From assembly GCF_964340395.1 (NCBI RefSeq), contig NC_135559.1, forward strand, positions 23,418,964-23,482,963: 64,000 nt of DNA, given 5' to 3'. Below are positions 51,019-62,848 of this stretch, in pieces (the stretch's first letter is position 1; every line of letters starts with the position of its first letter). The DNA comes from Glandiceps talaboti. Its lineage: Eukaryota; Hemichordata; Enteropneusta; Spengelidae. The notes under the pieces are model-generated. The model saw only the letters and a program-made list of their open reading frames with translations, was not told the origin of the DNA and did not search any database. The translations under genes and the position numbers were made by a program.

Positions 51019-51907
51019 GCTTGACCAAACATACTGGCAGAAATATTGAGTGGTAATACGGCATCGAATTGAAATTTTGTGCATGATTTGTTTGTTGAAG
51101 ACAAATTTCATTTTAACTGTAGATGGTTTGACATGAAGTAGTAGAAGGAGTATTGAGTGTATTTAATGACTGTCATCTAATCCAGACATAGGAAACATTC
51201 ACCTTAAGGAGGTGAAACACTACAAGATTAATCAATAATTGCTGACTGAAACTTTCAATCTATTTCCCTCTGCATGTCTAGTAATTTACTACAATGTACA
51301 AGTAAATGTGAATGCCTTCTGTAAGGACAAATGCCAGCCATTCCATTGTTAATTTTATATATTCTTTGTTATCATCAACAGATTTTACTCTGTACATCTA
51401 GTAATTTACCACATGTAAAAGTTAAAACTCAATAAATTTATGATCCCAAAGTAATATTTTCAATGGAATCCATACTAAGATGTACTAAAATAATTCATTA
51501 TTACAAAACTTTCAACATATAAGTTCACTGAAATAAGGCAACAGTGTGCTCTGTTTTCTGTTCAGGTTTTTACTATTGTGGAATATTTAATTCAATTTCT
51601 TCAGAAATATGAAACACAAATATCTTACTCACTGTTTATAATATCATTTTCATATTTCAGATATAACATTTGTGTATTGCTGTCTTTTAATTTCTGTTCT
51701 AATGAAACAGTGAATTACTAACATTTTCATTTCATTTGTAGCAAAGTATTAAAAAGATATTTCAAATCTTAATATATTTGAATTACTAGTATAAAGCTGT
51801 TAAACTATGGATCCATGAAAGTTTTGATTTAATAGTATGCCTTTAACAGAGTAATGTAGTACATAAATATTGATTTTAAGTTATAACAAGCGACCTATCG
51901 GTCAGAA
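51019..51907. other. receptor intron, unique part
   Basis: AT-rich, nothing recognised. Confidence 0.5.
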
Positions 51908-52382
51908 TAGCTCCGCTGTTTTTTTTTTTAATTTAATTTTTTATTTTGGTGACATGTAGAAGTGGTTCAGGTCTTCACTATGCAGTTTTGTTTTAGTGAT
52001 GCAATAAAGTGGTTAGTGGTTTCATATGATGTCTCACTATAAAACACATTTTACACAGAAGTTGGTAATGTATTGTACTTTTATACCATAGTCACCATTT
52101 TATAACAAAAATCTACTGTTATGAAAAATTGCACAAAATCTCAGAAAAAAATGACTGGGAAATGCACACAAGAAAAAGAAAAAAAGAGGATTTTGAGGTT
52201 GGCTATAAATAATTCCAGTGTCTTACAGCTGTAACCCTGGAAAATTTTAATGATGAATGAAATAAACTAGGGATCTAAAATAATTTTGAGGCAATTTGAA
52301 TTTCAATTTTCTAACAAATTTACAAAGTCAACAACATTCAACTTGTACTAGTTGTGGTAGATATATATAGGGAAGAAATGTA

Positions 52383-52923
52383 TTAATCGCCATCTTAGTT
52401 TCCGTACGGCGACAATCTCAAGTTAAGTACCCGGAAGAGAGTCATTCTCAGCCATACGTTACAGTGGTAACACTCGTTCATGTTCGGTTACCTTTCACAA
52501 AGAAAACACAACGAAATGCTTGAAATGATCTTTTTTTTTATTTCTTTTCATCACAACAACAAAATCTGCGTGATTGATCAAAAGTGTTGTAAACTAAACC
52601 AGAAAGAATTATCGGACTGGCTAAACTTCCCGATGAACTGGAGTAAGGTCCTACTACTTCCAAGTAAGCCTCGATAGTACTATAGTACGTGAGAAAATCG
52701 TCTCAAACTAGCGATACAACTTTCAAAATATAACTTGACATGTCTTCATTTGTTAGAGTTATACAATTCAAGACGGGTTTTCACTCGAAAACAACAATTC
52801 TGTGAATAATGACACTCTGAACGCAGCGATTTCTCGGACGATGTTACCACTGTAACGTATGGCTGACAACGACTTGCTTCCGGGTTAGTCCCTCGTGCAT
52901 ACGGGTGGATTGTCGGCGATTAA
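52383..52923. mobile_element. TTAA-flanked element with roughly 90-bp inverted repeats
   Basis: TTAATCGCC at 52383-52391 is mirrored by GGCGATTAA at 52915-52923. The inner ends of the arms are almost exact: TCAGCCATACGTTACAGTGG then TAAC (52447-52470) against its complement (52843-52866), and CCCGGAAG is shared too. The outer arm parts differ by indels. Flanking TTAA on both sides resembles the target preference of piggyBac-type transposons. About 370 bp lies between the arms, with one unrecognised 65-codon ORF (52480-52677). Confidence 0.6.
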
Positions 52924-52959
52924 CACATACATCGTCTGATATTTTAATTCACAGTGTTT

Positions 52960-53765
52960 CTTGTGACCGGCGCCTGTCAGCAGACTCTGCCATTTTTTTC
53001 ATCATTCCATTGTATTTAAACCTTGTACTTGACATTTCGCAATATTTATAATTCTCAACAAAATACCTCAACATGCCTCACTTCGCTCGTACTCAAAGCA
53101 GCCCCGCGCGGTATGATCACTGACACTGATGACATGATGAGAGAGAACCTTTTCGGATTTACATGTAAAACGGGGAAAGATACGCAAAACATAATGCAAA
53201 GTCTAAAGCCAAATTAAAGTTGTAATTATTTTAATTATTTTTACTTGCCAAATATTTGCATTTTGGAAAGGCAAGACACGTTCATGTCGTTTAACTTTAC
53301 ATGTGAACTGTCGGCCATAACTTCAACCGCATGTCTGGCATGCCCTTCCTTACGCAAGTTGTCTGAATTCTGGTTCACTGTCATTCCAAATTGCACGACA
53401 ATATAGAATTAACCACAAGTTACATGTTATCTGAAAACATCACACTTTTATAGTGGGTCTGAAGTGTGATTTTAGTGAGTACCAAGAACGTCCTGTGTTG
53501 ATACTCAAGATGCTTGCTGTGGAAAATCGCTCGGTCAAATGAGGTCACCTTCAGCTTCTGGTCGAATCAGGATAGAGTATGCAAATGAGGATGTTGCGGA
53601 CTGATTTGAAGTTTACAACCCTGTTTCGAACAAACGCTTGTCATTTGGGCGCCCAATGCGTAGAATTATGACTATAGCACATATTACATCGTTTGTTTGA
53701 CGTCAATAGTGTCTTTTGAAAAGTGGCAGTTTACTTAAAGTCTCGTCGACTGATTTCCAATATGG
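52960..53765. promoter_or_regulatory. CpG-rich segment with consensus CRE and octamer
   Basis: CpGs are frequent (GACCGGCGCC, TTCGCTCG, CCCCGCGCGG, GGGGCGCCC-like TGGGCGCCCA, TCTCGTCGACTG) in contrast to the surrounding intron. TGACGTCA, the full palindromic cAMP response element, lies at 53698-53705. An octamer ATGCAAAT lies near 53579-53586 and a half-site AGGTCA near 53542. It could be an internal promoter or enhancer, or captured DNA in the mobile element around it. No identified exon starts here. Confidence 0.3.
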
Positions 53766-54195
53766 CGTCGGTCATTATGCTCATTAACATATTCATTTTT
53801 TTTTTCAAATTACAAAAAAAAAATCATAAAAAATAAAAATGAGGATGTGCTGACTTGAAATTAACAAATCTGAGTAAGCTACCCCCTGCGCATCAACACG
53901 CCAGATATCAAAGCAATCTAATAAGAGGTTTTCAAGGAGTTGATGAAAATGACATTTTATGAAAAAAAATCATAAAAAATTGAAAATGGCACAGATCAAC
54001 TTGGCATGAACAAATCTGAATAGCCTCCCCCCAGGGAACATGCACACCAAATATCGAAGAATTCCGACTGTCACTTCCGGAGTAGATAGTAAAAATATAA
54101 AAGTTTGACGGACACCTATGATTCACTCTACTCTATACCTCAATACCCACCTATACCTAAAGCTACGCTTTCAGCTTTCGCTGACAGCGGAGCTA

Positions 54196-54751
54196 AAAAG
54201 AGCAAAATTCTATGATTTCAAAGTAACAGTATACTTATAGTAATACGAGACTACAGGTAGAAACTAAACTGAGTATAAAATAGTAAAATTCCATGATTTA
54301 CAAGTAATAATGGAATTGTGTCCCACTGTGATCTTGACACAAATATCTTACTAACTGTTTTTAATATCATTTTCATATTTCATTTTCAGAATGAGTAATA
54401 GCTCTTAGGTTTGTTCATAGTGGGTGATAAACATCATCTTTTAGAATGCATACCACAATTATAGATTACAGCTAATGCTATGCTAGTGTATACACTATAT
54501 CATCATATAGTTCCATTCTTACACCTAACAAATGTGAAGACAGTAAACATTCTATCTGCCATAGCAGCTACAATATTGAAATATAGTATTTGCCATCTCT
54601 ATACCAACTACAAATGAATTTCTATTAATGTCTAGTACATTCTATCTCCCATATAGCAGATACAATATCACACAGGGTACCTATCATATCTCTATACCAA
54701 CTATAATTCAATCTACTGGATATCAAGTATAATATTGATAATAGTGAATGT
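54196..54751. other. receptor intron, unique part
   Basis: A diverged tandem pair around CATTCTATCTGCCATA near 54550-54700; nothing else recognised. Confidence 0.45.
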
Positions 54752-54940
54752 CCACTTTATAAGGTGAAGTCATGTCTGTTAGCTATGTCTATGACAGAAC
54801 CATATAAGGTGAAGTCATGTCTGTTAGCTATGTCTATGACAGAACCATATAAGGTGAAGTCATGTCTGTAACCTATGTCTATGACAGAACCATATAAGGT
54901 GAAGTCATGTCTGTTAGCTATGTCTATGACAAACAGATAA
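54752..54940. repeat. 45-bp minisatellite, 4 copies
   Basis: Unit contains ATAAGGTGAAGTCATGTCTG and AGCTATGTCTATGACAGAAC. Confidence 0.95.
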
Positions 54941-55595
54941 TTAGCGAGATATCATCTTAGTCTTAAATTAGTTGCTTACTAACTAATTAGTAGTCTTGGT
55001 AATTGGAGTCAGCTGATTACTACTACAAGTACTGTCAATACAGTAAAGTAAAGGATAACAAGTAACCGCATGTCAATTAGAATTATTCAGTTTATATAAT
55101 TTGTAAAAGTCTCAATCGTAACTGAAAGTAGAACGTCATTTAGGATTGCCTAGACTGATGTCTATGGTTGATAACAAAGAAACTGGTATTGATGAATCCC
55201 CGACTTTTTAAGGAAAGAATCTAGGGACTGCTGACTTTAGCTTAGGATGGGTTTCATCTTTCATTTCCTATATAATACCTAGTTATGGACAACATAGGGT
55301 TTACTACAGGCTAATAATTAACCCTGTCATCCCTGGACTATCACTCTATATTACAGATTATACAGTGTGTGGAAATATATGTATATGTGAAAATAATTCT
55401 CAATTCAGTTAGTTTCAGTTTCCTATTTAACACCAGTAGCTGTGATTGGGACAATGTTTTTCATTTTTGCTCTTAATATTGACTTCATTTTAATGTTGCT
55501 GTACCAGCTGATTACCAAGTCAACAAGCCCAATCAAAACTCTCCATTTTAATTAGCTCACTAAAAACAGGACACTAAAAGTTTTCCATTGTGTAC
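54941..55595. other. receptor intron, unique part
   Basis: Nothing recognised. Confidence 0.45.
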
Positions 55596-55745
55596 ACATC
55601 TTTCACTGGTTATAAATAGTGTTGGAAACTTGTGACATGTAATCACTGGTTATAAATAGTGTTGGAAACTTGTGACATGTAATCACTGGTTATAAAATAG
55701 TGTTGGAAACTTGTGACATGTAATCACTGGTTATAAAATAGTGTT
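55596..55745. repeat. 40-bp minisatellite, about 4 copies
   Basis: Unit contains CACTGGTTATAAATAGTGTT and GGAAACTTGTGACATGTAAT. Confidence 0.95.
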
Positions 55746-56229
55746 TTAGTAGTAACGTTGTTAACACAAGGACACCATGCCAGTGTATACAGTACTATGA
55801 CAAAACCACATACGAGTACAAGTCTTGATATACATGAGTGCTTGCAATGTTCTCTGTACATAGCCTTAGTTTTACATGTGTAGAGAGTGAAAGTGCAGCA
55901 GAAAATACCCTTGGGTACCCACACTGGCATTCATGAATCATGATGTTCTGTTAGTATTACATACATTTATCCAAAACTGTTCCACCAAATTTCTGTAAAA
56001 ATCATACTAATGCGATCACATGAGTTTATGTACAAGGACCAATCACACCTCATTTGTAAACACATTATGCAATATTGTGTTTTGGTATCGCACTGCAGTG
56101 TAAATACCATTAGCTTAAATGTAGACAAGTATCCATAGGACTATTAAATACTACAATATTATTATGCTATCCTAAACTGACATTTTGATTTTTTTAATTT
56201 TACTTGTCTAACTCATCTATAACCATAGT
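55746..56229. other. receptor intron, unique part
   Basis: Nothing recognised. Confidence 0.45.
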
Positions 56230-56945
56230 AACAAGTCATTGAGAATGACATAGTCCCTGCTATGATTGGGTTTTAAGGAATTATCACTACTCTGATCACG
56301 CAACAACACTTGTGAACCTAAATCAAACAGACTTAGATATGTTGTGTCTGCTTGTTGGACATGGAACATGCCTACAACAATAAACGATTGGTCGGGTATG
56401 GGGGATCATATCACGATGAAAATGGATATGCACATGTATGTCATAGAACACTGTCCTAATACCAACTTTGAATGAGATCTGTTCAAGCATGTCTGAGTTA
56501 TGGCTTTGGACATAGAAAAATCACAAACAAAATGGCTGCCAGGTGGCCATATTGGATCGTATCACAACAACAATGAATATGCACATGTATGTCATAGAAC
56601 ACTGTCCTAATACCAACTTTGAATGAGATTTGTTCAAGCATGTCTGAGTTATGGCTTTGGACATGGAAAATTTGCAAACAAAATGGCTGCCAGGCAGCCA
56701 TATTGGATCGTATCACAATGAAAATGGATATGCACATGTATGTCATAGAACACTGTCCTAATACCAACTTTGAATGAGATCTGTTCAAGCATGTCTGAGT
56801 TATGGCTTTGGACATGAAAATTCACAAACAAAATGGCTGCTAGGTGGCCATATTGGATCATATCATAAAACGGACGGACGGACGGACGGACAGACGGAAC
56901 CCAATCCATAAGTCCCCGTCCCGGACTTCGTCCAGCGGGGACTAA
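56230..56945 (+). mobile_element. pearl-like element, best-preserved copy
   Basis: Starts ACAAGTCATTGAGAATGACA then TAGTCCCTGC and ends GCGGGGACTAA, an imperfect terminal inverted repeat. It contains three to four copies of a roughly 151-bp core (CATATTGGATCGTATCAC, ATGCACATGTATGTCATAG, CCAACTTTGAATGAGAT, TGAGTTATGGCTTTGGACAT), then (ACGG)n, ACCCAATCCATAAGTCCCC and the end. Core tandem repeats followed by an ACGG microsatellite is the layout described for pearl-type, Helitron-related non-autonomous elements of bivalves. It shares all parts with 24502-25223. No coding capacity. Confidence 0.85.
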
Positions 56946-58244
56946 CAACTAGTACAGACTGAGGTGATTCAGCTAACCATAGTGATCTACACATTTCCTG
57001 TGAAGGTTTGGGGAATTTTTAAAACATAAAATATAACACAAAGTTATAGATACTGGGACTTTATCATTTAGGATTGGGGTCAGTGATGGCTATAATTTCT
57101 TTGTAAGATGTATGTATTGAAATAGTTTATGTTTGACAATAGACGGTGATGGCTATAGTAACTTTGTAAGACGTATCTATTGAAATAGTTGATATTTGAC
57201 AATAGACAAGATAACGAACTACTGGATTTAGTTCATGGTAAAACCTTATCTTAGAGAACAGTATTATACACATCTGACATTTGAGAAAAACTGCATTTAC
57301 AAGAGGCAAGATGCTGAAGGAAATGAGTGCAAAGAGTGCATGAAATGACAGAGTGTAATCTAATTCCTATAGACCTGTCAGTACTGCATGAATGAAAGCA
57401 ACTAACTATTGGAGGCATTAAACTTACTAATAAGGCACTGGCTACATCTAATACTATCATTACTGTTAATTCAACTGTGAATGGATTTCACTGACAAATC
57501 CCATACCTGCACTACATAAAGCTTGCTAATTGCTTACGAACATGTTTACTTTGACTTGTACTGTAGTCCTGACATCACTACAGCAAATGTGTTAGATCTC
57601 TTTATATTCACCTGTCTTCAACTGTGGCTTTGGCAGGATAAACTTTGTTGATGAGGTACAGCCATTTCAATGAGTCTGTGTGTTATACAACTAATTTTGA
57701 ATAAGTATGATAGAGGTGTACAAAGTGAAAGGGTCACTGCGAATGCCACATTTCTCACACTTTCATAATGTACTTTTTTAAATCCATATCAGAATATATG
57801 GTTATTTATTTTCTGGTTCTTTTATATTTATATTTTTGTCATTGGTTTATGGTGCTTGGATTAGGGTTCAAAACTCACAAAATTACCATTGCTTTTCCCA
57901 AATATTTCATAAGTTGAACTAGTGTACTTATTATTATTATAATATTTATTTTATAGTTCTGTCAGAAATACACATGACACATCTTTATGCAATTTATAAT
58001 TTCCTTAACTTTAACACTTGAAATTACTATGGAGTAAGACTAACACTATCCAGTGTGATATTCAATTGTTGAAGGTTTGGTAATTTCTTCTTTAAATATG
58101 TGACAGCCCTGAATAAAACAGATTTGTTTAGGGATGATCGACAATGTCAGACAAGCTCAATAAAAGAACTTTGTTCATTTTAAGTTAACCTCCTCCCCCT
58201 CTCCCCAAATAGACGTTGATGACTTTGACATTGACACATTTATA
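56946..58244. other. receptor intron, unique part
   Basis: A diverged tandem pair around GGTGATGGCTATA.TTTGTAAGA at 57080-57200; otherwise nothing recognised. Confidence 0.45.
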
Positions 58245-59245
58245 TGGTGAAAATTGTAGCAGTCACACCACCACTATGAGACTGATACAATGTAAAAAAA
58301 ACATTGTAGCAGTCACACCACCACTATGAGACTGATACAATGTAAGAAACATTGTAAGCAGTCACACCACCACTATGAGATTGATACAATGTAAGAAACA
58401 TTGTAAGTAGTCACACCACCACTATGAGATTGATACAATGTAAGAAACATTGTAAGTAGTCACACCACCACTATGAGATTGATACAATGTAAGAAACATT
58501 GTAAGTAGTCACACCACCACTATGAGATTGATACAATGTAAAAAAACATTGTAAGTAGTCACACCACCACTATGAGATTGATACAATGTAAAAAACATTG
58601 TAAGTAGTCACACCACCACTATGAGATTGATACAATGTAAAAAAACATTGTAAGTAGTCACACCACCACTATGAGATTGATACAATGTAATAAACATTGT
58701 AAGCAGTCACACCACCACTATGAGATTGATACAATGTAAGAAACATTGTAAGCAGTCACACCACCACTATGAGATTGATACAATGTAAGAAACATTGTAA
58801 GCAGTCACACCACCACTATGAGATTGATACAATGTAAGAAACATTGTAAGCAGTCACACCACCACTATGAGATTGATACAATGTAAGAAACATTGTAAGT
58901 AGTCACACCACCACTATGAGATTGATACAATGTAAGAAACATTGTAAGCAGTCACACCACCACTATGAGATTGATACAATGTAAGAAACATTGTAAGCAG
59001 TCACACCACCACTATGAGACTGATACAATGTAAGAAACATTGTAAGCAGTCACACCACCACTATGAGATTGATACAATGTAAAAAAACATTGTAAGTAGT
59101 CACACCACCACTATGAGATTGATACAATGTAAGAAACATTGTAAGCAGTCACACCACCACTATGAGATTGATACAATGTAAGAAACATTGTAAGCAGTCA
59201 CACCACCACTATGAGACTGATACAATGTAAAAAAACATTGTAAGC
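58245..59245. repeat. 49-50-bp minisatellite, about 20 copies, hairpin at unit junction
   Basis: Unit contains AGTCACACCACCACTATGAG and ATTGATACAATGTAAGAAAC. The junction TACAATGT-AAGAA-ACATTGTA is an 8-bp inverted repeat in every unit; the loop A run varies from four to seven bases. Confidence 0.96.
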
Positions 59246-59750
59246 ATATTAAAACATTAACTGGAAACCCAGCACTGTATATCACATTAGCTGTAAACCC
59301 AGCACTGTATATCACATTAACTGTAAACCCAGCACTGTATATCACATTAGCTGTAAACCCAGCACTGTATATCACATTAGCTGTAAACCCAGCACTGTAT
59401 ATCACATTAGCTGTAAACCCAGCACTGTATATCACATTAACTGGAAACCCAGCACTGTATATCACATTAGCTGTAAACCCAGCACTGTATATCACATTAG
59501 CTGTAAACCCAGCACTGTATATCACATTAGCTGTAAACCCAGCACTGTATATCACATTAACTGTAAACCCAGCACTGTATATCACATTAGCTGTAAACCC
59601 AGCACTGTATATCACATTAGCTGTAAACCCAGCACTGTATATCACATTAACTGTAAACCCAGCACTGTATATCACATTAGCTGTAAACCCAGCACTGTAT
59701 ATCACATTAACTGTAAACCCAGCACTGTATATCACATTAGCTGTAAACTT
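59246..59750. repeat. 30-bp minisatellite, about 17 copies
   Basis: Unit contains CTGTAAACCCAGCACTGTAT and ATCACATTA(G/A). Starts directly after the 49-bp array. A minus ORF of 191 codons (59160-59735) with unit IYSAGFTANV results from a 30-bp, stop-free unit. Confidence 0.96.
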
Positions 59751-60477
59751 ATCAACATCTCAGTTGTAAATACACAACCTTTTATCATTGAAGGTGTGAA
59801 AGTTTTTGAAATTTTGTTATAAGTGAAGTTTAGCGATCACACGTGATGTCAGCCTTAAATGATGAAGTTCATTTATTTCAAGCTTGTGTCATATTTTTCA
59901 ATTACCCCTTTGTGTACAGTAATTATGAAATCTCAGCACTGACATACAATGTTTGGTCTTATAATTGTGAATCTTCACATTGTAGAATGTAAAGGGGGCA
60001 CTGACATACATGTAGTGTACAGGTTCAAATATCTGCTACAGGCAGTTTGCATAGCTTCACAAATCTAACCAGCATGTCCAATATGTAGCTTTTCAGTATT
60101 TCATTTAGGAAAATGTAGGATATTGATAGTAGAAGACTTGATTGATAACGAGTTGTAGTAACCTAGTTGAGGAAATAGTCTATTTAATTAGATCACTGCA
60201 GACAACTACTCATTGCACACTGATTTTATTGGAAATACTTACAACTAGTAGATACTACCTTATATAGTCATACTACATATATTTTTACTTCTTTTGTTCA
60301 CTCATCTTTATTACTTCCCTGATCATCTATTTATGATGGTTTATTAATCACCTCATTATTTAATTATTAAAATGTTGGGGTCATTTTGTTACAGTTCAAT
60401 TAATCTTCTCTACTTTGCAAATAAAAATTGAATCTCAGACCACACTCCTTCAACTGGACATTGGTATTTATTTTTAG
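59751..60477. other. receptor intron, unique part
   Basis: AT-rich, nothing recognised. Confidence 0.45.
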
Positions 60478-62815
60478 TAGGTTCCAGGACACTGGCCATA
60501 CAGAATGATGCTATGATATAAATTCATACTGTTATTTTCTAGTAGGACACTGGCCATACAGAGTGATGCTATGATATAAATTCATACTATTATTTTCTAG
60601 TAGGACACTGGCCATACAGAATGATGCTATGATATAAATTCATACTATTATTTTCTAGTAGGTCATTGGCCATACAGAGTGATGCTATGATATAAATTCA
60701 TACTGTTATTTTCTAGTAGGTCATTGGCCATACAGAGTGATGCTATGATATAAATTCATACTATTATTTTTAGTAGGTTCCAGGACACTGGCCATACAGA
60801 GTGATGCTATGATATAAATTCATACTATTATTTTTAGTAGGTTCCAGGACACTGGCCATACAGAGTGATGCTATGATATAAATTCATACTATTATTTTTA
60901 GTAGGTTCCAGGACACTGGCCATACAGAGTGATGCTATGATATAAATTCATACTATTATTTTTAGTAGGTTCCAGGACACTGGCCATACAGAGTGATGCT
61001 ATGATATAAATTCATACTATTATTTTTAGTAGGTTCCAGGACACTGGCCATACAGAGTGATGCTATGATATAAACTCATACTGTTATTTTCTAGTAGGAC
61101 ACTGGCCATACAGAGTGATGCTATGATATAAATTCATACTATTATTTTCTAGTAGGTCATTGGCCATACAGAGTGATGCTATGATATAAATTCATACTAT
61201 TATTTTCTAGTAGGTCATTGGCCATACAGAGTGATGCTATGATATAAATTCAGTCTGTTATTTTCTAGTAGGACACTGGCCATACAGAGTGATGCTATGA
61301 TATAAATTCATACTATTATTTTCTAGTAGGTCATTGGCCATACAGAGTGATGCTATGATATAAATTCATACTATTATTTTCTAGTAGGTCATTGGCCATA
61401 CAGAGTGATGCTATGATATAAATTCATACTATTATTTTCTAGTAGGTCATTGGCCATACAGAGTGATGCTATGATATAAATTCAGTCTGTTATTTTCTAG
61501 TAGGACACTGGCCATACAGAGTGATGCTATGATATAAATTCAGTCTGTTATTTTCTAGTAGGTCATTGGCCATACAGAATGATGCTATGATATAAAATCA
61601 TACTATTATTTTCTAGTAGGACACTGGCCATACAGAGTGATGCTATGATATAAATTCATACTGTTATTTTCTAGTAGGACACTGGCCATACAGAGTGATG
61701 CTATGATATAAATTCATACTATTATTTTCTAGTAGGACACTGGCCATACAGAGTGATGCTATGATATAAATTCAGTCTGTTATTTTCTAGTAGGTCATTG
61801 GCCATACAGAATGATGCTATGATATAAAATCATACTATTATTTTCTAGTAGGTCATTGGCCATACAGAGTGATGCTATGATATAAATTCAGTCTGTTATT
61901 TTCTAGTAGGTCATTGGCCATACAGAATGATGCTATGATATAAAATCATACTATTATTTTCTAGTAGGTCATTGGCCATACAGAGTGATGCTATGATATA
62001 AATTCAGTCTGTTATTTTCTAGTAGGTCATTGGCCATACAGAATGATGCTATGATATAAATTCATACTATTATTTTCTAGTAGGTCATTGGCCATACAGA
62101 GTGATGCTATGATATAAATTCATACTATTATTTTCTAGTAGGTCATTGGCCATACAGAGTGATGCTATGATATAAATTCATACTGTTATTTTCCATTATT
62201 TCATTGGCCATACAGAGTGATGCTATGATATAAATTCATACTATTATTTTCTAGTAGGTCATTGGCCATACAGAGTGATGCTATGATATAAATTCATACT
62301 GTTATTTTCCATTATTTCATTGGCCATACAGAATGATGCTATGATATAAATTCATACTATTATTTTCTAGTAGGTCATTGGCCATACAGAGTGATGCTAT
62401 GATATAAATTCATACTGTTATTTTCCATTATTTCATTGGCCATACAGAATGATGCTATGATATAAATTCATACTATTATTTTCTAGTAGGTCATTGGCCA
62501 TACAGAGTGATGCTATGATATAAATTCATACTGTTATTTTCCATTATTTCATTGGCCATACAGAATGATGCTATGATATAAATTCATACTATTATTTTCT
62601 AGTAGGTCATTGGCCATACAGAGTGATGCTATGATATAAATTCATACTGTTATTTTCTAGTAGGTCATTGGCCATACAGAATGATGCTATGATATAAATT
62701 CATACTATTATTTTCTAGTAGGTCATTGGCCATACAGAATGATGCTATGATATAAATTCATACTGTTATTTTCCATTATTTCATTGGCCATACAGAGTGA
62801 TGCTATGATATATTG
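60478..62815 (+). repeat. 58-bp minisatellite, 40 copies, derived from the receptor exon-2 splice acceptor
   Basis: Each unit contains TATTTTCTAGTAGGTCATTG then GCCATACAGAGTGATGCTAT. This aligns with the true junction at 62830-62880, where TTTTCTTATAG is followed by GTCATTGGCCATATGGGGTG and CTGCTATGTGACATG. Units thus copy about 25 bases of intron end plus about 35 bases of exon. In the receptor frame a unit reads HWPYRVML then TGA, where the true exon reads HWPYGVLLC. Five units (near 62190-62205, 62307-62322, 62423-62438, 62540-62554, 62771-62786) have TTCCATTATTTCATTGG and lack the AG. Others carry TAGTAGGTTCCAGGACACTG. The array ends 33 bases before the genuine acceptor. Confidence 0.95.
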
Positions 62816-62821
62816 TATCCA

Positions 62822-62848
62822 TACTAACTTTGTCATGTTTTCTTATAG
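62822..62848 (+). promoter_or_regulatory. genuine 3' splice site of receptor exon 2
   Basis: A perfect TACTAAC branch-point consensus at 62822-62828, about 20 bases from the acceptor, is followed by a T-rich tract and TTATAG. The split glycine codon G|GT restores the frame. The repeat units upstream have TACTATT or TACTGTT at the equivalent place. Confidence 0.85.

Larger units (their letters stand above)
51908..54195. mobile_element. 2.3-kb element with terminal inverted repeats TAGCTCCGCTGT
   Basis: TAGCTCCGCTGT at 51908-51919 is matched by its exact complement ACAGCGGAGCTA at 54184-54195. Near the right end are two diverged roughly 135-bp core repeats (ATGAAAATGACATTTTATGA, AACAAATCTGA, CACACCAAATATCGAAG), then GACGGACACC and the terminus. 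This is the same order as in the pearl-like elements of this window. The interior contains a TTAA-flanked inverted-repeat element and a CpG-rich block, so the whole may be a composite with inserted or captured DNA. Target-site duplication not evident. No transposase seen. Confidence 0.6.

Noticed and set aside
59160-59735. 191-codon minus-strand ORF with IYSAGFTANV repeats
   Set aside because: Follows from a 30-bp unit without stops; it even runs into an unrelated neighbouring array.
60478-62815. The 40 repeat units as tandem duplicated coding exons
   Set aside because: In the receptor frame each unit stops at TGA after HWPYRVML, so they cannot act as in-frame alternative exons.
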